Positions 34,694-45,870 of a stretch of DNA of 64,000 bases are shown here, in pieces (positions within the stretch are counted from its first letter, which is position 1; the number at the start of each line of letters is the position of its first letter). The translations under genes were made by a program, and so were the position numbers. The notes under the pieces were generated by a model. That model worked only from the letters and a program-made list of their open reading frames with translations, did no database searches and had not been told where the DNA came from. The DNA comes from Hsuehochloa calcarea (Eukaryota; Streptophyta; Magnoliopsida; Poales; Poaceae). The stretch lies in the NCBI GenBank assembly GCA_036346395.1, contig CM070605.1:3906001-3970000 (forward strand), in the 5' to 3' direction.

Positions 34694-35614
34694 TGTAGCG
34701 TCCCGTTTTTCGGAGTTTTTGAAAATTTTAAAAGAGAACCATTTGCTTCTATTTGCCAGAAGCTTAATTTGGAAATTTCAGAAATCCAATTGCAGTTTAA
34801 TATGAGTTAATCAAACTTCAATTAAATTAAAGTTGGTTTAATTGAGTTTTCTGGAATTTAAAATCAAAAATTATTATTTTGAGAATTTTCTTGGATTTAT
34901 TGGATTTTAAAAAGGGTTTTTCCTTTTTCCCGAAATTAAAAATTATTTTATTTGTAAAATAAAAAGAAAATTTAAAGTTAAAAGTATTTTTATTAAGTCC
35001 ATAATAATTCAAGGAATTTCTGTGAATTTTTCTAGAATTTTTGGAGTCTATTTGCTATTTTCTAAATTGCCTTTTGATTTATTTGAATTTCTGAAAATCA
35101 AAAAGGTATTTTAATTCCTTTTCTGTTGGTGGGTCGAACCCCACCGCCCATCGCATCGCCTGCTCGCCGCCCGCCCACTTCCCGCTACGCCCAGCCCCGC
35201 CGACCTCCCGCTCCACTGCTCTCGCCGCGATTGGCCGTTGGATCTGCTCGCTCGGCCTCGCGCGTCCTTTTTTCTTCGCGCCGTCCGATCGCTATCGCGA
35301 CGCCATCGCGCTATCCGCGCCTCCTTTTCTCCCACCGTCCGACGAAATCGGACGGCGCCTGATTCATCTTCCTCCGCGCTCGGTTGAACTTCCCAACCGT
35401 CCGACGAATCGGACGGCTCTCCTTCGCCCCTCGCCTCTTTCCCCATCGTCTGACAGAATCGGACGGCGCCCGCTCGTTGCCCCCGCGCCGCGCGCTTTCT
35501 CTCTCTCTTCTCCACGATCACAAGGCCACAAGGGATCTCGGCCACATCTCGCGCCGTGCTCGTCCCTCCCGCCTCCGTCGCGCCCACTGCTCACTGCTCG
35601 CTTCGCCATGAGCT

Positions 35615-35622
35615 CTATAAAG
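35615..35622 (+). promoter_or_regulatory. TATA box of the Gypsy D 5' LTR
   Basis: CTATAAAG, conserved in the 3' LTR at 43726-43733 and followed in both by a pyrimidine-rich TTTCC(CT)n stretch typical of a transcript leader. Confidence 0.75.
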
Positions 35623-35814
35623 CCGCCTCGATTCTTTCCTCTCTCTCTTCTCTCTCCTCCTCTCGGCGCCCGGCCTGGCGCCTCGCCTTGCCGTTCCCGA
35701 GCGCCACTCGCTGTTTCCGCCTCCGTGCCGCTGTTCTCCTCAGAAGCGCCGCCATCGCTTCTCCCGCTTTTCCCTCGCTGACGCTTGCTGTTTTCCTCGA
35801 CCCGCCGCGGCGTC

Positions 35815-35834
35815 CTCTCTCTCTCTCTCTCTCT
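35815..35834. repeat. (CT)n microsatellite in the D 5' LTR
   Basis: About ten CT repeats; the 3' LTR has a slightly longer version at 43915-43938. Confidence 0.9.
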
Positions 35835-37713
35835 CGACCAGGCCTGAGCCCACGCGTGGCTACCCACGTGGCGCCACGTCGGCCAAGGCTGGGCACGGTT
35901 TTGCCAAGGTGCATGCCACGTAAGCGCGCAGGCGCGCGACGCAAAACCGGGTTTTTCAGGTTGAAAATAATTCGAAAATCCGAAAAACCCTAATTCTATC
36001 ATTTCATGTGATTTTCAACTTCTTTTGGCCGTAACTTTCACATCCGAACTCCGATTTGGGTGATCCAAATTTCTAAATTCATATAAATTCATCCTCTTTC
36101 ATTTGGTACTGGTTTTGTAATTTTTGGAGTTCATTTGGTGCTGTTTTATTTATTTGTTGCTATTCTCGCGACGTAGATTCCGCGTTTAAGATTTCTTCGA
36201 CCTAACGATCAAGACCTCTCCTCACAACGAAGGCAAGTCGAGGCCTTTGACCATGTTGTACCCATTTTACAAAAGTATATTGTTTCAAATTATCATGCAT
36301 GGCTAGTTTTATTAAAAATGGTTTTGGGAGTAGATAATTACCAAATTGCCATTATGCCTCCTTGATGAATTGAAAATGAAATGTCTCCTTGAATGACATA
36401 TATCCTTAGACACCTTAGGATGGTTAATACTAGTTGGACATAATTGTATACCAACTTGGGAGCGTAATATTGCTTAGACATGCTTTAGTTACCCGCGAGA
36501 CTTTCGATCACATGTTCAATGATTAATGAAATTTGACTAATGGAACTATGGAATTGTGGTGTGAGGCCACTTTTATTAAAAGATGTTGTGCCATGGGTGG
36601 ATTGCCACTTGGTCGGGAATGAACAAAAATGATTTATGCTCGGGCTTGAGGTAGGAGCTAGAGTGGGTGCGTAATGCACATTGGGTTGTGGTAGACTTGT
36701 CCGAGCGACCAACTAAGGACTTAACTTTGTAAGTCATTGATCCGGTCACCCTGCAACCATAAGTCCGGTATGGGACTGACCGACCAATTAATTAGGAAAG
36801 TTTTGAGTCGGTTCTGTTGTGGTGCATTTATTGGCGCAAGAGGGGCCGTGATGGCGAAACCTTAGCGAGCGTAACCGAGGCAAAATGGAACTTTGTAAAG
36901 CCTTGTCACGTGCTCTAGACTACTCACCAAAGGAAGTGAGCGGTGGTATCGACGGATGCCAAACAAACTAGAGAATTCGTGTCTTGTGGGTAAAGTCAGA
37001 TAACCTCTCGCAGAGTGTCAAAATCTATTCGAATAGCCGTGTCCCCTGCTACTGACATGCATGGTGATTTCATGCAAGGGGTAGTATTTTCAAAAATGTG
37101 GTTTGGTCTGATGGAAACGCTTGGTTGAATGGTTGGGAAGTGAACGGATGTTCACTGCTTGATTCAAAAGAACTTGGTTATCTATGTATTATTCTTTTAA
37201 AATCGCTTGCAATCTAATTATTGTATTTATCGTTAAACTTGCTTTCGCAAATTAACCATAAAACCATCCTTGCTTAAGCCCGACATGAATACTATGTGCA
37301 TACATTTTTCTACGATTTGTCGAGTACTTTATGTACTCACGGCTTTATGCCCTTTGTTGATCATCCCAAAGAAGAACCGGAAATATTGAGTTCTATGAAG
37401 AAGGCTACTTTGAAGACTTTGCGAACTAGGTCGCGCCCTCCACTGATTGCTCGTGGGCATGTCGATTGGGCTCCACGTATTTTGAGATTTCCACGCGATA
37501 CTGTTGTTGCTAAGCCCTATGAGGCGATTTTTGTAAGAACTTGACCATAAGGTCTTCGTTGTTTTAAATAATATTACTTTGTCTGCTTCATTAGTTCATT
37601 GTTGAATGGTTATGATTACATCATTGTTGCAACTGTGCAAGCTAGCTACTGATCATGGGACTAGCTTGGTATGCACAGAGGGTCTCGGGTTGTGACACCC
37701 GGGCGCCGACAAG

Positions 37714-37732
37714 AGATGGTATCGAGCCATAT
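37714..37732 (+). promoter_or_regulatory. Primer-binding site of Gypsy D
   Basis: AGATGGTATCGAGCCAT lies a few bases after the LTR end at 37711. It resembles the initiator-Met tRNA complement TGGTATCAGAGC, as in other chromoviruses of plants. Confidence 0.75.
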
Positions 37733-38314
37733 CGATCGTAGGACGAACCTTTAGTTAGATTGGTCGTCTTAGTCAAAGATTCAAAATATATTTTCTAAAT
37801 CAAACCAAGCAATTAACTTGACTAGATATTCTTCTCTCATCTTATTTTGTTCTTTCTCACCTTGTTCTATTCTTTTCTTACCATCTCACCCTCTTATATC
37901 ATTCTTGAGTTCTTTCATCTTATCTTTTCTGGAACTTGGTTTTCAAATTTAAATTTGACTCCCTCATCTCTGGATTATCCCTAGGATCGAGCCCTTCAAG
38001 ATCAAGCAATGGAAGTTTTGGAAGTTCAAGATCCGCAGTCTGTTCCAAGTTGACCCTCCGTAAAGATTAGATTGGTAGTCGCCTCCTAGTTTTAGTATCG
38101 CTTAGTCTGCGTAATAGTGCTTTTGTGCTTAAGTGTCCCTTTCTTGTTTGCTTCTTGATAGCTTTCCGGCTATCCGTTCGTTGGGTAAAACCAATTTTGT
38201 CCGCATTAGGTTGATCCATCTATCTCCCTTGTTTCTCGCTAATCTAAATGCTTTTTCCTCTCATCTAAATTGCTTTCTTCTTCTCGTCTATTAAACCCGG
38301 GAAGTTTTGTGCAG

Positions 38315-39490
38315 ATGGTTCAGACCCGCAACTCCGCGAGCCGTGATGAGACTCAAGCGCCCGCCTGCCTTCCTGTGCCGCGATGCGCATCCGGTTTGAG
38401 TCGGTTCATGGCAGCCAGACGCACCGATGAGCTCTATGATGCGTAATATGACTCCGATGATGAATCAACAGAACTGCATCGGCCGCCGCTCTTCTCGCAA
38501 TGATGAATCGTATCGTTCAGCACCGCCACGCCCACGCCGCTTCCACCCCTGTTTCCTCACCAGTCGGGCAGAGTTTTTGAGGACCCATCCACCCACTTTC
38601 TCTAGCTCCTGAGCCATTGGACGCAGATGACCGGTTACGCCCATGGAAAGAAGCTCGCTATCACCCGCCAGATGATCGCGAGAAGGTCTCAGATGCCACC
38701 CACCACCTTGAAGGTACCATTGCGAATGGTGGGAGAACTATTGTGCCGCCCATGGAAACCCCGAGAGTATCACTTGGGCCGAAGTTTCTGGAGCTTTCCG
38801 CCACTCCCATATCCCCGATGGAAAGGTGGAAATGAAGAAGAATGAGTTCCGTGAGCCGCAAAGAAGGCAACATGTCGCTGAGTGAATATCTTAAGATTCA
38901 CTCGCCATCCCGTTATGCCCTGAGGACGTTGCCACGATGATGCCCGCGTAAGCGCTTCAAGAGAGGACTCAACCCCGCTTGAAGGTGCAAGTCATTGGGA
39001 ATGATTATGCGATTTCAAAGACTGGTGAACAAGGCCATGCTCATCGAGGAATCTCGCCGTGAGCTTGAAGAATCCCAAGAGAAAGATGATGCAAAGCAAG
39101 GTGCCCATCGGGCCTCACTCCCAAAGAGTCGAATGAATGTGCCGCCTCGCCTCGTGTTGCTCCACTGTCACATTCAGAGCCCTCAGAGCAAAGACTCGCC
39201 AGCTAGCCTCCAGAACGGTGCAGCTTCAATACCCAAAGAACCAAAGAACCAAGGAATGGCAACCCCGGCCTGGATCACCGCTTTAAGTGCCATCACTGGG
39301 CACTTCGCCAGATGGCGCCCGCAGAGGCAAGGCCCTTCCCTCGCTCGTTTCAACATGGGAGCCATCCACCAGACCCCCACTCCAGAGCCGCACGACGAGC
39401 CCTCAAACTCCAAGCGCACTACCAAGTCTCTCACTTTTGGAAGAGGTCGTGTGAACCACACCATCTGTGGAGGAAGCCCGCATGCCTGAC
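38315..39490 (+). pseudogene. gag: Gypsy D gag, heavily frame-broken
   Basis: The likely start is the ATG at 38315 (MVQTRNSASRDET), about 600 bp after the LTR. Pieces such as a PDDREKVSDATHHLEGT-like stretch (38670-38720) occur in alternating frames, so only segments can be followed. A zinc knuckle is not clearly preserved. Gag would form the particle. Frame damage here is denser than in the flanking LTRs. Confidence 0.6.
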
Positions 39491-39835
39491 GTCGTGGCCG
39501 GGTAAGTTTCTTGTCAATTCAAAGACCGCCACTGTTTTGTTCGACTACGAGCTTCAGATTCGCTTGTTTCTGAGTTTTTGAAAGGCACCAGTTGGAAGTT
39601 TTGCCTCTTAAAAGTGTTTTGTTGGTTCACTTCCTCGCTCGAATTGAGTACGAACCAAGGTTGCCCTAAGGTTAAAGTGACCATAGAAGGGGTAGAATTC
39701 CTTGCCAATCTCATCATCATAGACACCAAGTCTCTTGATGTGATTTTGGGAATGGATTGGCTTGCCAATCACCAAGCCCTCTTGGATTGTGGTAGAAGCA
39801 TCACTTTGGTCATCCGGATGGAACCAAGGTAAAGT
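39490..39835 (+). pseudogene. Gypsy D aspartic protease
   Basis: The segment NSKTATVLFD is followed by what should be the D-S-G-A-S active site, but at 39543-39554 it reads D-Y-E-L because of small changes in a CTCTGG context. The C-terminal family signature ILGMDWLANHQALLDC is at about 39744-39790 in an open frame (39578-39832). Protease is fused between gag and RT in chromoviruses. Confidence 0.82.
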
Positions 39836-39989
39836 TTGAAGCCTCCCAGAGAAGCTTATTGCCGATCTTTAGTCCGCAGCGCAGTGTTGTATCTATGGAA
39901 GAAGTGCCGATGAGTCGAGAGTTTTCGATGTCTTTCCGATGATCTACCCGAATGCCACTGCATCGAGACTTTGAGTTTGTCATCAATCT

Positions 39990-40760
39990 TGTTCCAGAAC
40001 TCCACCTATTTTCAAGAGACCCTACAGATTGCCAGTCAATGATTTGGTTGAGATGAAGAAGCAAATTGAAGAAATGCAAGAGAAAGGTTTTGTCCGACCA
40101 AGTTCTTCACCTTGGGAGCCCCAGTGATCTTTGTTGCAAAGAAGGATGGTACCCAACGGATGTGTGTGGATTACATGAGCCTCAATGAGGTCACCATCAA
40201 GAACAAGTACCCTCCGCCTGTGATCGATGATTTGTTTGACCAGCTTGAAAGGAGCCTGTGTTCTCCAAAATAGACTTGAGGTCGTTACCACCATTGAAGA
40301 TTCGCCCGTAAGATATCCCCAAGACAGCCTTTCAACCCTAGTATGGATCAGATGAGTTCACTGGTCATGTCATTTGATTGACCAATGCCCTCGCTACTTT
40401 ATGAACTTGATGAATAAAGTATTCATGGAGTATTTGGATAAGTTCGTCATTGTCTTCATTGACGATATTTTGGTGTATTCCAAGAGTGAAGAAGAGCATG
40501 AAGAGCACCTCCGCTTGGTCCTCGAATAAGCTTAGAGATCATCAACTCTATGCTAAATTCAGCAAGTGTGAGTTTTGGATGAAAGAAGTTACTTTCTTGG
40601 GTCATGTCATGTCCGCAGAAGGAGTGTCTGTTAACCCCTAGCAAGGTTAAGGATGTGCTTAATGGGAGTCACCAAGTCGCTGCCTCAGTCGAAGTTTTCT
40701 TGGAATGGCAGGATACTATCGCCGATTCATAGAAGGATTCTCCAAGATAGCAAGACCCTC
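39990..40760 (+). pseudogene. Gypsy D reverse transcriptase
   Basis: RVT_1-type RT in several frames. The PYRLPVNDLVEMKKQ-like region is at 40021-40070, KDGTQRMCVDYMSLNE at about 40142-40190, and the catalytic FIDD (equivalent to Y-x-D-D) at 40455-40466 followed by ILVYSKS. GHVMSAEGVSVNP is at about 40600-40640. Two to four single-base breaks per 300 bp make it non-functional as read. Confidence 0.9.
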
Positions 40761-40879
40761 ACTCATTTGTTGAAGAAAGAAAAGAAATTTGCTTGGACGC
40801 CAGACATGAGCAAAGTTTTCAAGAGTTGAAGAAGCGTTTGACAACAACTCGGTGTTGATTTTGCCGATGTCCTAAGGAT

Positions 40880-41270
40880 TTTGAGATTTTCTCGTGATGC
40901 ATCCCAAGGACTTGGTTGTGTCTGATGCAAGAAAGGAAGGTAGTAGCCTATGCTTCCTGTCAATTGAGGCCTCATGAAGTGAATTACCCCACTCATGACT
41001 TGGAGTTAGTCAGAGTGCATGCTTTAAAGATATGGCGCCATTACCTTATTGGTAATCGCTGTGAAGTCTATACTGACCATAAGAGCTTGAAGTACATTTT
41101 CACTCAGGCTGATCTTAATATGAGGCAAAGAAGGTGGTTAGAGTTAATCAAGGATTATGATATTGGAATCCATTACCACCCAGGCAAGGCTAATGTTGTG
41201 GCAGATACCTTGAGTAGAAAAGTCTATTGCAATACCGTCAATCAAGGAAAATCACCAAATTCTTCATGAA
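40880..41270 (+). pseudogene. Gypsy D RNase H
   Basis: An open frame (40916-41269) covers the chromovirus RNase H: VVAYASCQLRPHEVNYPTHD, YTDHKSLKYIFTQ and DIGIHYHPGKANVVADTLSR (all RT_RNaseH family signatures). It is the best preserved D domain. It leads into the integrase. Confidence 0.92.
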
Positions 41271-42320
41271 GAGTTCCCAAGCCTGCTAGAGTTGGTTGAG
41301 GAAGGTTACCTAGTCGCCTCTAGAAGTTCAACCCACTTTGCGGAATTAGATAAAGGAAGCTCAAGTTGAAGATGCCAATATTAAGGAAATCAAGAGCAAC
41401 ATGAAGAAGGGTAAAGCCCTGAGATTTTCAGAAGATGAGCAAGGCACCATTTGGTTTGACAAGCGGATCCGTGTTCCAGATCGTAAAGAGCTTAAGCGGT
41501 GATACTCAAGGAAGCCCATGAAACTTTGTACTCCATTCACCTCGAAGCACAAAGATGTACCAAGACCTTAAGGGAATGTATTGGTGGCCTAGCATGAAGC
41601 GTGAGATTGCCGAGTATGTAGCTCAAGTGATGTCCGTCAATGAGTAAAAGCCGAGCATCAAAGACCACTGACTCATGCAACCCTTGAAAGTGCCCGAATG
41701 GAAGTGGGAAGAAATTGGCATGGATTTTATCACCGGTTTGCCAAGGACAAGGTCGATATGATTCTATCCGGTAATTGTGGATCGCCTAACCAAAGTTGCT
41801 CACTTTCTCCTACCAAGACTACTTACTCGTGATAGATCGCGTAATTGTACATGGCAAAGATAGTGTGCCAAAGATGGAGTGCCAAGAAGATCGTGTCGAT
41901 CGAGGATCCCGCCACCTCAAGATTTTGGCGTGGTTGCAATGTTTTGGGTACTAATCTAAATTTCAAGATGCCTTATCATCCCTGCATTTGATGGACAGAT
42001 GTAAAGAGTAAATCAAATCCTAGAAGATATGTTAAGGGCTTGTGCCTTAGCAAATCGCACTACTTGGGATCAAATGCTACCTTATGCAGTTTTCTTATAA
42101 CAACAGCTACAATAAGCCTCCAGATGTCTCCATTTGAAGCTCTTACTAAGAAAATGCAGACACCGCTGTATTGGAATGAAGTAGGCGAAAGACAAGTGTT
42201 TGGGCCGATATTTTGGAAAAAGTCAAGAGCAAGTTCGATCAATCGAGAAAGGTCAAAACAAAGATGCACTCAGTGTAAGAGTTATGCCGATAATCACGCC
42301 GAGATCTAGCTTTTGCACTG
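41271..42320 (+). pseudogene. Gypsy D integrase
   Basis: The HHCC region (about 41500-41660) is damaged: the CxxC expected near 41630 is not readable in frame. The first catalytic Asp is at 41723-41725 in GMDFITGLP. The second Asp region (GTGTCGATCGAGG, about 41893-41905) has lost a base of the Asp codon context (CTGAT expected). The Glu region (about 42000) is unclear. Segments such as PFEALTKKMQTPLYWNE are near 42132-42180. Confidence 0.82.
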
Positions 42321-42339
42321 TGATCCTGTGTACCAAGGT

Positions 42340-42690
42340 GTCGCCTCAAAGGGATGCGCTGCTTCGTGAGTAAGTGGAAAGCTTGCACCAAGGTACATCG
42401 GCCTTTCCAGCTTCTAGCCCAAGAGGAGAAGTCGCTACGCTTGGAGCTCCCGCCACTGGCCGATGTGCACAATGTCTTCCACGTGTCACACCAAGAAGTG
42501 TTTATGCAGTTCAAGAGCAGATGCCTGGAATCAATTGCCCTGCAGGAAGACCTTACCTACAAGGAATATCCCATCAAGATCTTGGAAGTAGCAGAACGAG
42601 TGACAAGAAGCAAGATAATCCGTTTCTGCAAGGTCCAGTGGAGCAACCACACCGAAGAAGAAGCCACTTGGGAACGAACATGACTTGAAG
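42340..42690 (+). pseudogene. Gypsy D integrase C-terminus with chromodomain
   Basis: An open frame (42354-42683) contains the NVFHVS segment and a chromodomain-like end (YPIKILEVAERVTRSKIIRFCKVQW followed by SNHTEEEATWE). In chromoviruses this domain guides integration into heterochromatin. It marks D as a chromovirus rather than an Athila or Tat element. The frame closes about 80 bp before the 3' LTR. Confidence 0.9.
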
Positions 42691-42741
42691 GTCGAGTTTC
42701 CCCACCTATTCTCTAGTCACCAATCTCTTGGTCTAGATTCC

Positions 42742-42758
42742 TTTAAGAGGGGTAGGTT
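42742..42758 (+). promoter_or_regulatory. Polypurine tract of Gypsy D
   Basis: AAGAGGGGTAGGTT immediately before the LTR start TGTAGCGTCC. Confidence 0.8.
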
Positions 42759-45016
42759 TGTAGCGTCCTGCTTTTTCTGAGTTTTTGAAAATTTTAAAAG
42801 AGAACCATTTGCTTCTATTTGCCAGAAGCTTAATTTCGAAATTTCAGAAATCCAATTGCAGTTTAATATGAGTTAATAAAACTTCAATTAAATTAAAGTT
42901 GGTTTAATTGAGTTTTCCAGAATTTAAAATCAAAAATTATTATTTTGAGAATTTTCTTGGATTTATTGGATTTTAAAAATTGTTTTTCCTTTTTCCCGAA
43001 ATTAAAAATTATTTTATTTGTAAAAGAAAAAGAAAATTTAAAGTTAAAAGTATTTTATTAAGTCCATAATAATTCAAGGAATTTCTGTGAATTTTTCTAG
43101 AATTTTTGGAGTCTATTTGCTATTTTCTAAATTGCCTTTTGATTTATTTGAATTTCTGAAAATCAAAAAGGTATTTTAATTCCCTTTTACAGGGTCAAAC
43201 TCACCGCCATCATCGTTTCCCACCCTACCGCTCTCCGCTGCCCACTTCGCTCGCCATCACCTCCCGCTCGCTCGGCCATTGCCTCGGCCGTTGATCTCCA
43301 TCCTCTGGCTTCTGGCCGCCAGGTCCCCTTTTTTCGCGTCGTCCGATCGCTTATCGCGACGCCTATCGCGCTATCCGCGCTTCTCGTTTCCCCACCGTTC
43401 GACAAAATCGGACGGCGCGCTCATCATCTTCCTCCGCGCTCGTTGAATCTTCCTAACCGTCCGACAATCGGACGGCTTCTTCGCTCGCGCTTCTCCTCTC
43501 CCCACCGTCCGATCGCATCGGACGGCGCCTGCTCGTTGCCCCGACGCGCCGCCGCTTTCTCTCTCTCCACGATCGCACAAGGCCACCGCACAATTCGCGC
43601 GAATCTCAAGGCTGCGTCTCGCCCTGCCCCGCCTGCCCCGCCTCGTCCGCGCCATCGCGCCGGCCAGCGTTGCCTCTGCTCTGGGCCTCGCTGCGCGCCG
43701 GCGCTCCATTGCTTCGCCATGAGCTCTATAAAGCTGCCGATTCTTTCCCTCTCTCTTCTCTCTCCTCCTCTTCGCCTCGGCCAAGCCTCACGCTGTTTTC
43801 CCGAGCGCCAGCTGCTCTCGCCTCCGCTGGCTGTTTCTCTCAGAGCGCCGCCACCGCTCCCGCTTTCTCCTCGCACGACGCTGCCTTCCCAGCTCAAATT
43901 TCCGCATACCCGCCTCTCTCTCTCTCTCTCTCTCTCTCGACCATGGCCCGAGCCCACGTGGCTACCCACGTGGCGCCACGCAACGCACCAGAATATCCCA
44001 AAATTGGTTTGTGTTTCAAATGTAATAAAAATGAGGAGAAATTAAAACTTTTTCTCTGATCTTGATTTTGTAATCAGCTCCACAATTTTTGTAAAGAAAT
44101 TATGTGAAATCAAAATCAAATTGCCATTTGGACACCAACCCAAATCTCCTTCATGAAAATCTTGTGCCCAATCTCTGAAATAATTTTCATTGACCTAGGA
44201 GTGATGTTTAACACCTCAGAATTATTTCATAATTTTAGAAATTATTTGATAATTTTAGACAAGTCAAACATTAGTCAAACTCCTATAATAGCCTTCTGGA
44301 ATTTTTAGAGAAAATGCAGTGTATAAAAGTCTCTGAAAATTTTATATAAGGTTCCTCCCACACAAGAATCTCCATTTAAAATTTCATAATTTTTGGAGCT
44401 TGTTTGCTATCTTAATTAATTATCCTAAGTCACCAAGAAATAACTCAAAATCGCCTTTTACTATTCCTTGACTCAAGTCACACTCTGGTTCAAGCCATTC
44501 GATTCGACGACCAACTAATCAGACCGACTCACCCACATCGGGCGCGCTCAATTTCGACCGTTAGATCTCGATCGCGGCGGTTCGCGCCGAGGTGACGTTG
44601 ATCGCCGATCCTCCCTCTCGCTCCAACCGCTCATCCAAGATCGGCATTCAAAAGAGGAGACGTCGACCATTCGAGCGCCCAAGAACGGGACCGTGAGGAT
44701 CCAAATCAACGGTCCAGATTAAGTGAGCGCTCAATCGTTATCGCCGACTCGTCTTTTCACCGTCCGATTAAAATCCAACTACCGATCTCTTTCGCCTTCC
44801 TCCCGCTAGGCCACCAAGTCAACAAAGGGTCGGTGAAAATGGCAGAGCGTGTCGTCACGGGTCTTCTACTTTCGCCAACGACTCAAGATTTATTGCTCCT
44901 GTCCCATCGCCTCCAAGTCTTCGCCCTCCTCGAGTGCACTTGTCTCTATCGCCTCGACCGACCTCAACGCAGTTGCATCGCCATTTTTCTTCCCTGCTCT
45001 CCTTCTTGCTCTTCGC

Positions 45017-45025
45017 CTATAAAAC
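45017..45025 (+). promoter_or_regulatory. Probable TATA box of solo LTR F
   Basis: CTATAAAAC between the GC-rich upstream part and the following leader-like region, in the orientation inferred from the LTR ends. Confidence 0.5.
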
Positions 45026-45685
45026 TCCTCCAAAGGGCTTCCTTAGCATTCTTTGAACACCTTGAGCTTCAAAGAACACTTCTAGTGCAATCGAGCGAGC
45101 TCCTTGTGAATTTTTGCTCTACCGCCATTGTTGACTCTTCAAGTTTTTCGTGGAAGTGGTGTTCTTGGCCCTCTCCTCCAACCTATTGCTTCCTCACTTA
45201 CTTGGCGCCTCATAGAGCATTAACCCTCTGGTCGATTTTGCTTTTGGCAGCAGAGAGCACTAATTTCTATTTTCCCTTTCACCAAGAAGGGTGATCTTCT
45301 TTAGCTCGTAAGTGCACCATTTTCAAACTCCTTGCTCCTCCGCTACTCTCATCTCAGGCGCATTAGCCTCAATCAATTTCACATTTGGCCGCAGGATCGA
45401 TCAATTTGATTTTCCCCAAATTCCGCCAAAACGCTCAATTTCGCTCCCACGGGTAAGTCATCCATTGCTCGATTCTTTGTCAGAGATGCGCTAGTATTAG
45501 GATCATGTTGGTGCTCTTGGTTAGCTTAGCGTGTTTCTAGATCGCCGGCGATTAGCCTGAGATCGCCTCAGAATTTTGTTTCGACGAAGCACGAGTCGCC
45601 TTTTGTCGATGAACTGACCGCTCGATCTTCGATCGACGCCCATAGCGTAATGAGCGCTCGAACGGTTTGATCCGCGTGGACCGCT

Positions 45686-45870
45686 GGATCCAAGACCAAC
45701 GGTCCAGACCGATGAACGCTCGACCGCCGAACTTCGCTGGCATCTCGTCCGCTAACGCTTTCATCCAACTGATGCTTAAGGTTGGCGCTGTCGCTTTTTG
45801 TCGCTGCGGTGACGCTGGATCCAAGACCAACGGTCCAGATCCGAATAAACGCTCGACCGCGAACGCCGAT
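45686..45870 (+). repeat. Imperfect direct repeats in LTR F
   Basis: GGATCCAAGACCAACGGTCC is present at about 45688 and 45810, each followed by AACGCTCGACCGC about 20 nt on. A diverged third copy (GGATCCAAATCAACGGTCC) lies at about 44697. The spacing is not constant. Confidence 0.75.

Larger units (their letters stand above)
34694..37711 (+). repeat. 5' LTR of Gypsy D
   Basis: 3018 bp. It starts AT-rich (34694-35100), followed by a GC-rich part (35100-35940) with repeated CCGTCCGA...TCGGACGG inverted motifs (about 35337-35477), a TATA box CTATAAAG at 35615-35622 and a (CT)10 run at 35815-35834. A second AT-rich part leads to the GTGACACCCGGGCGCCGACA end. Overlapping open frames on both strands at 35111-36002 are GC-rich LTR artefacts. 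Confidence 0.93.

Noticed and set aside
35111..36002. Arg/Ala-rich open frames up to 212 residues, both strands
   Set aside because: They are the CG-rich promoter/leader part of the D LTR; the same region in the 3' LTR (43371-44045) gives differently broken frames, so no protein is conserved.
44833..45294. 153-residue Leu/Ser-rich frame as a host membrane protein
   Set aside because: It overlaps the TATA box of solo LTR F, has no recognisable domain or hydrophobic pattern consistent with a membrane protein family, and lies inside an LTR.
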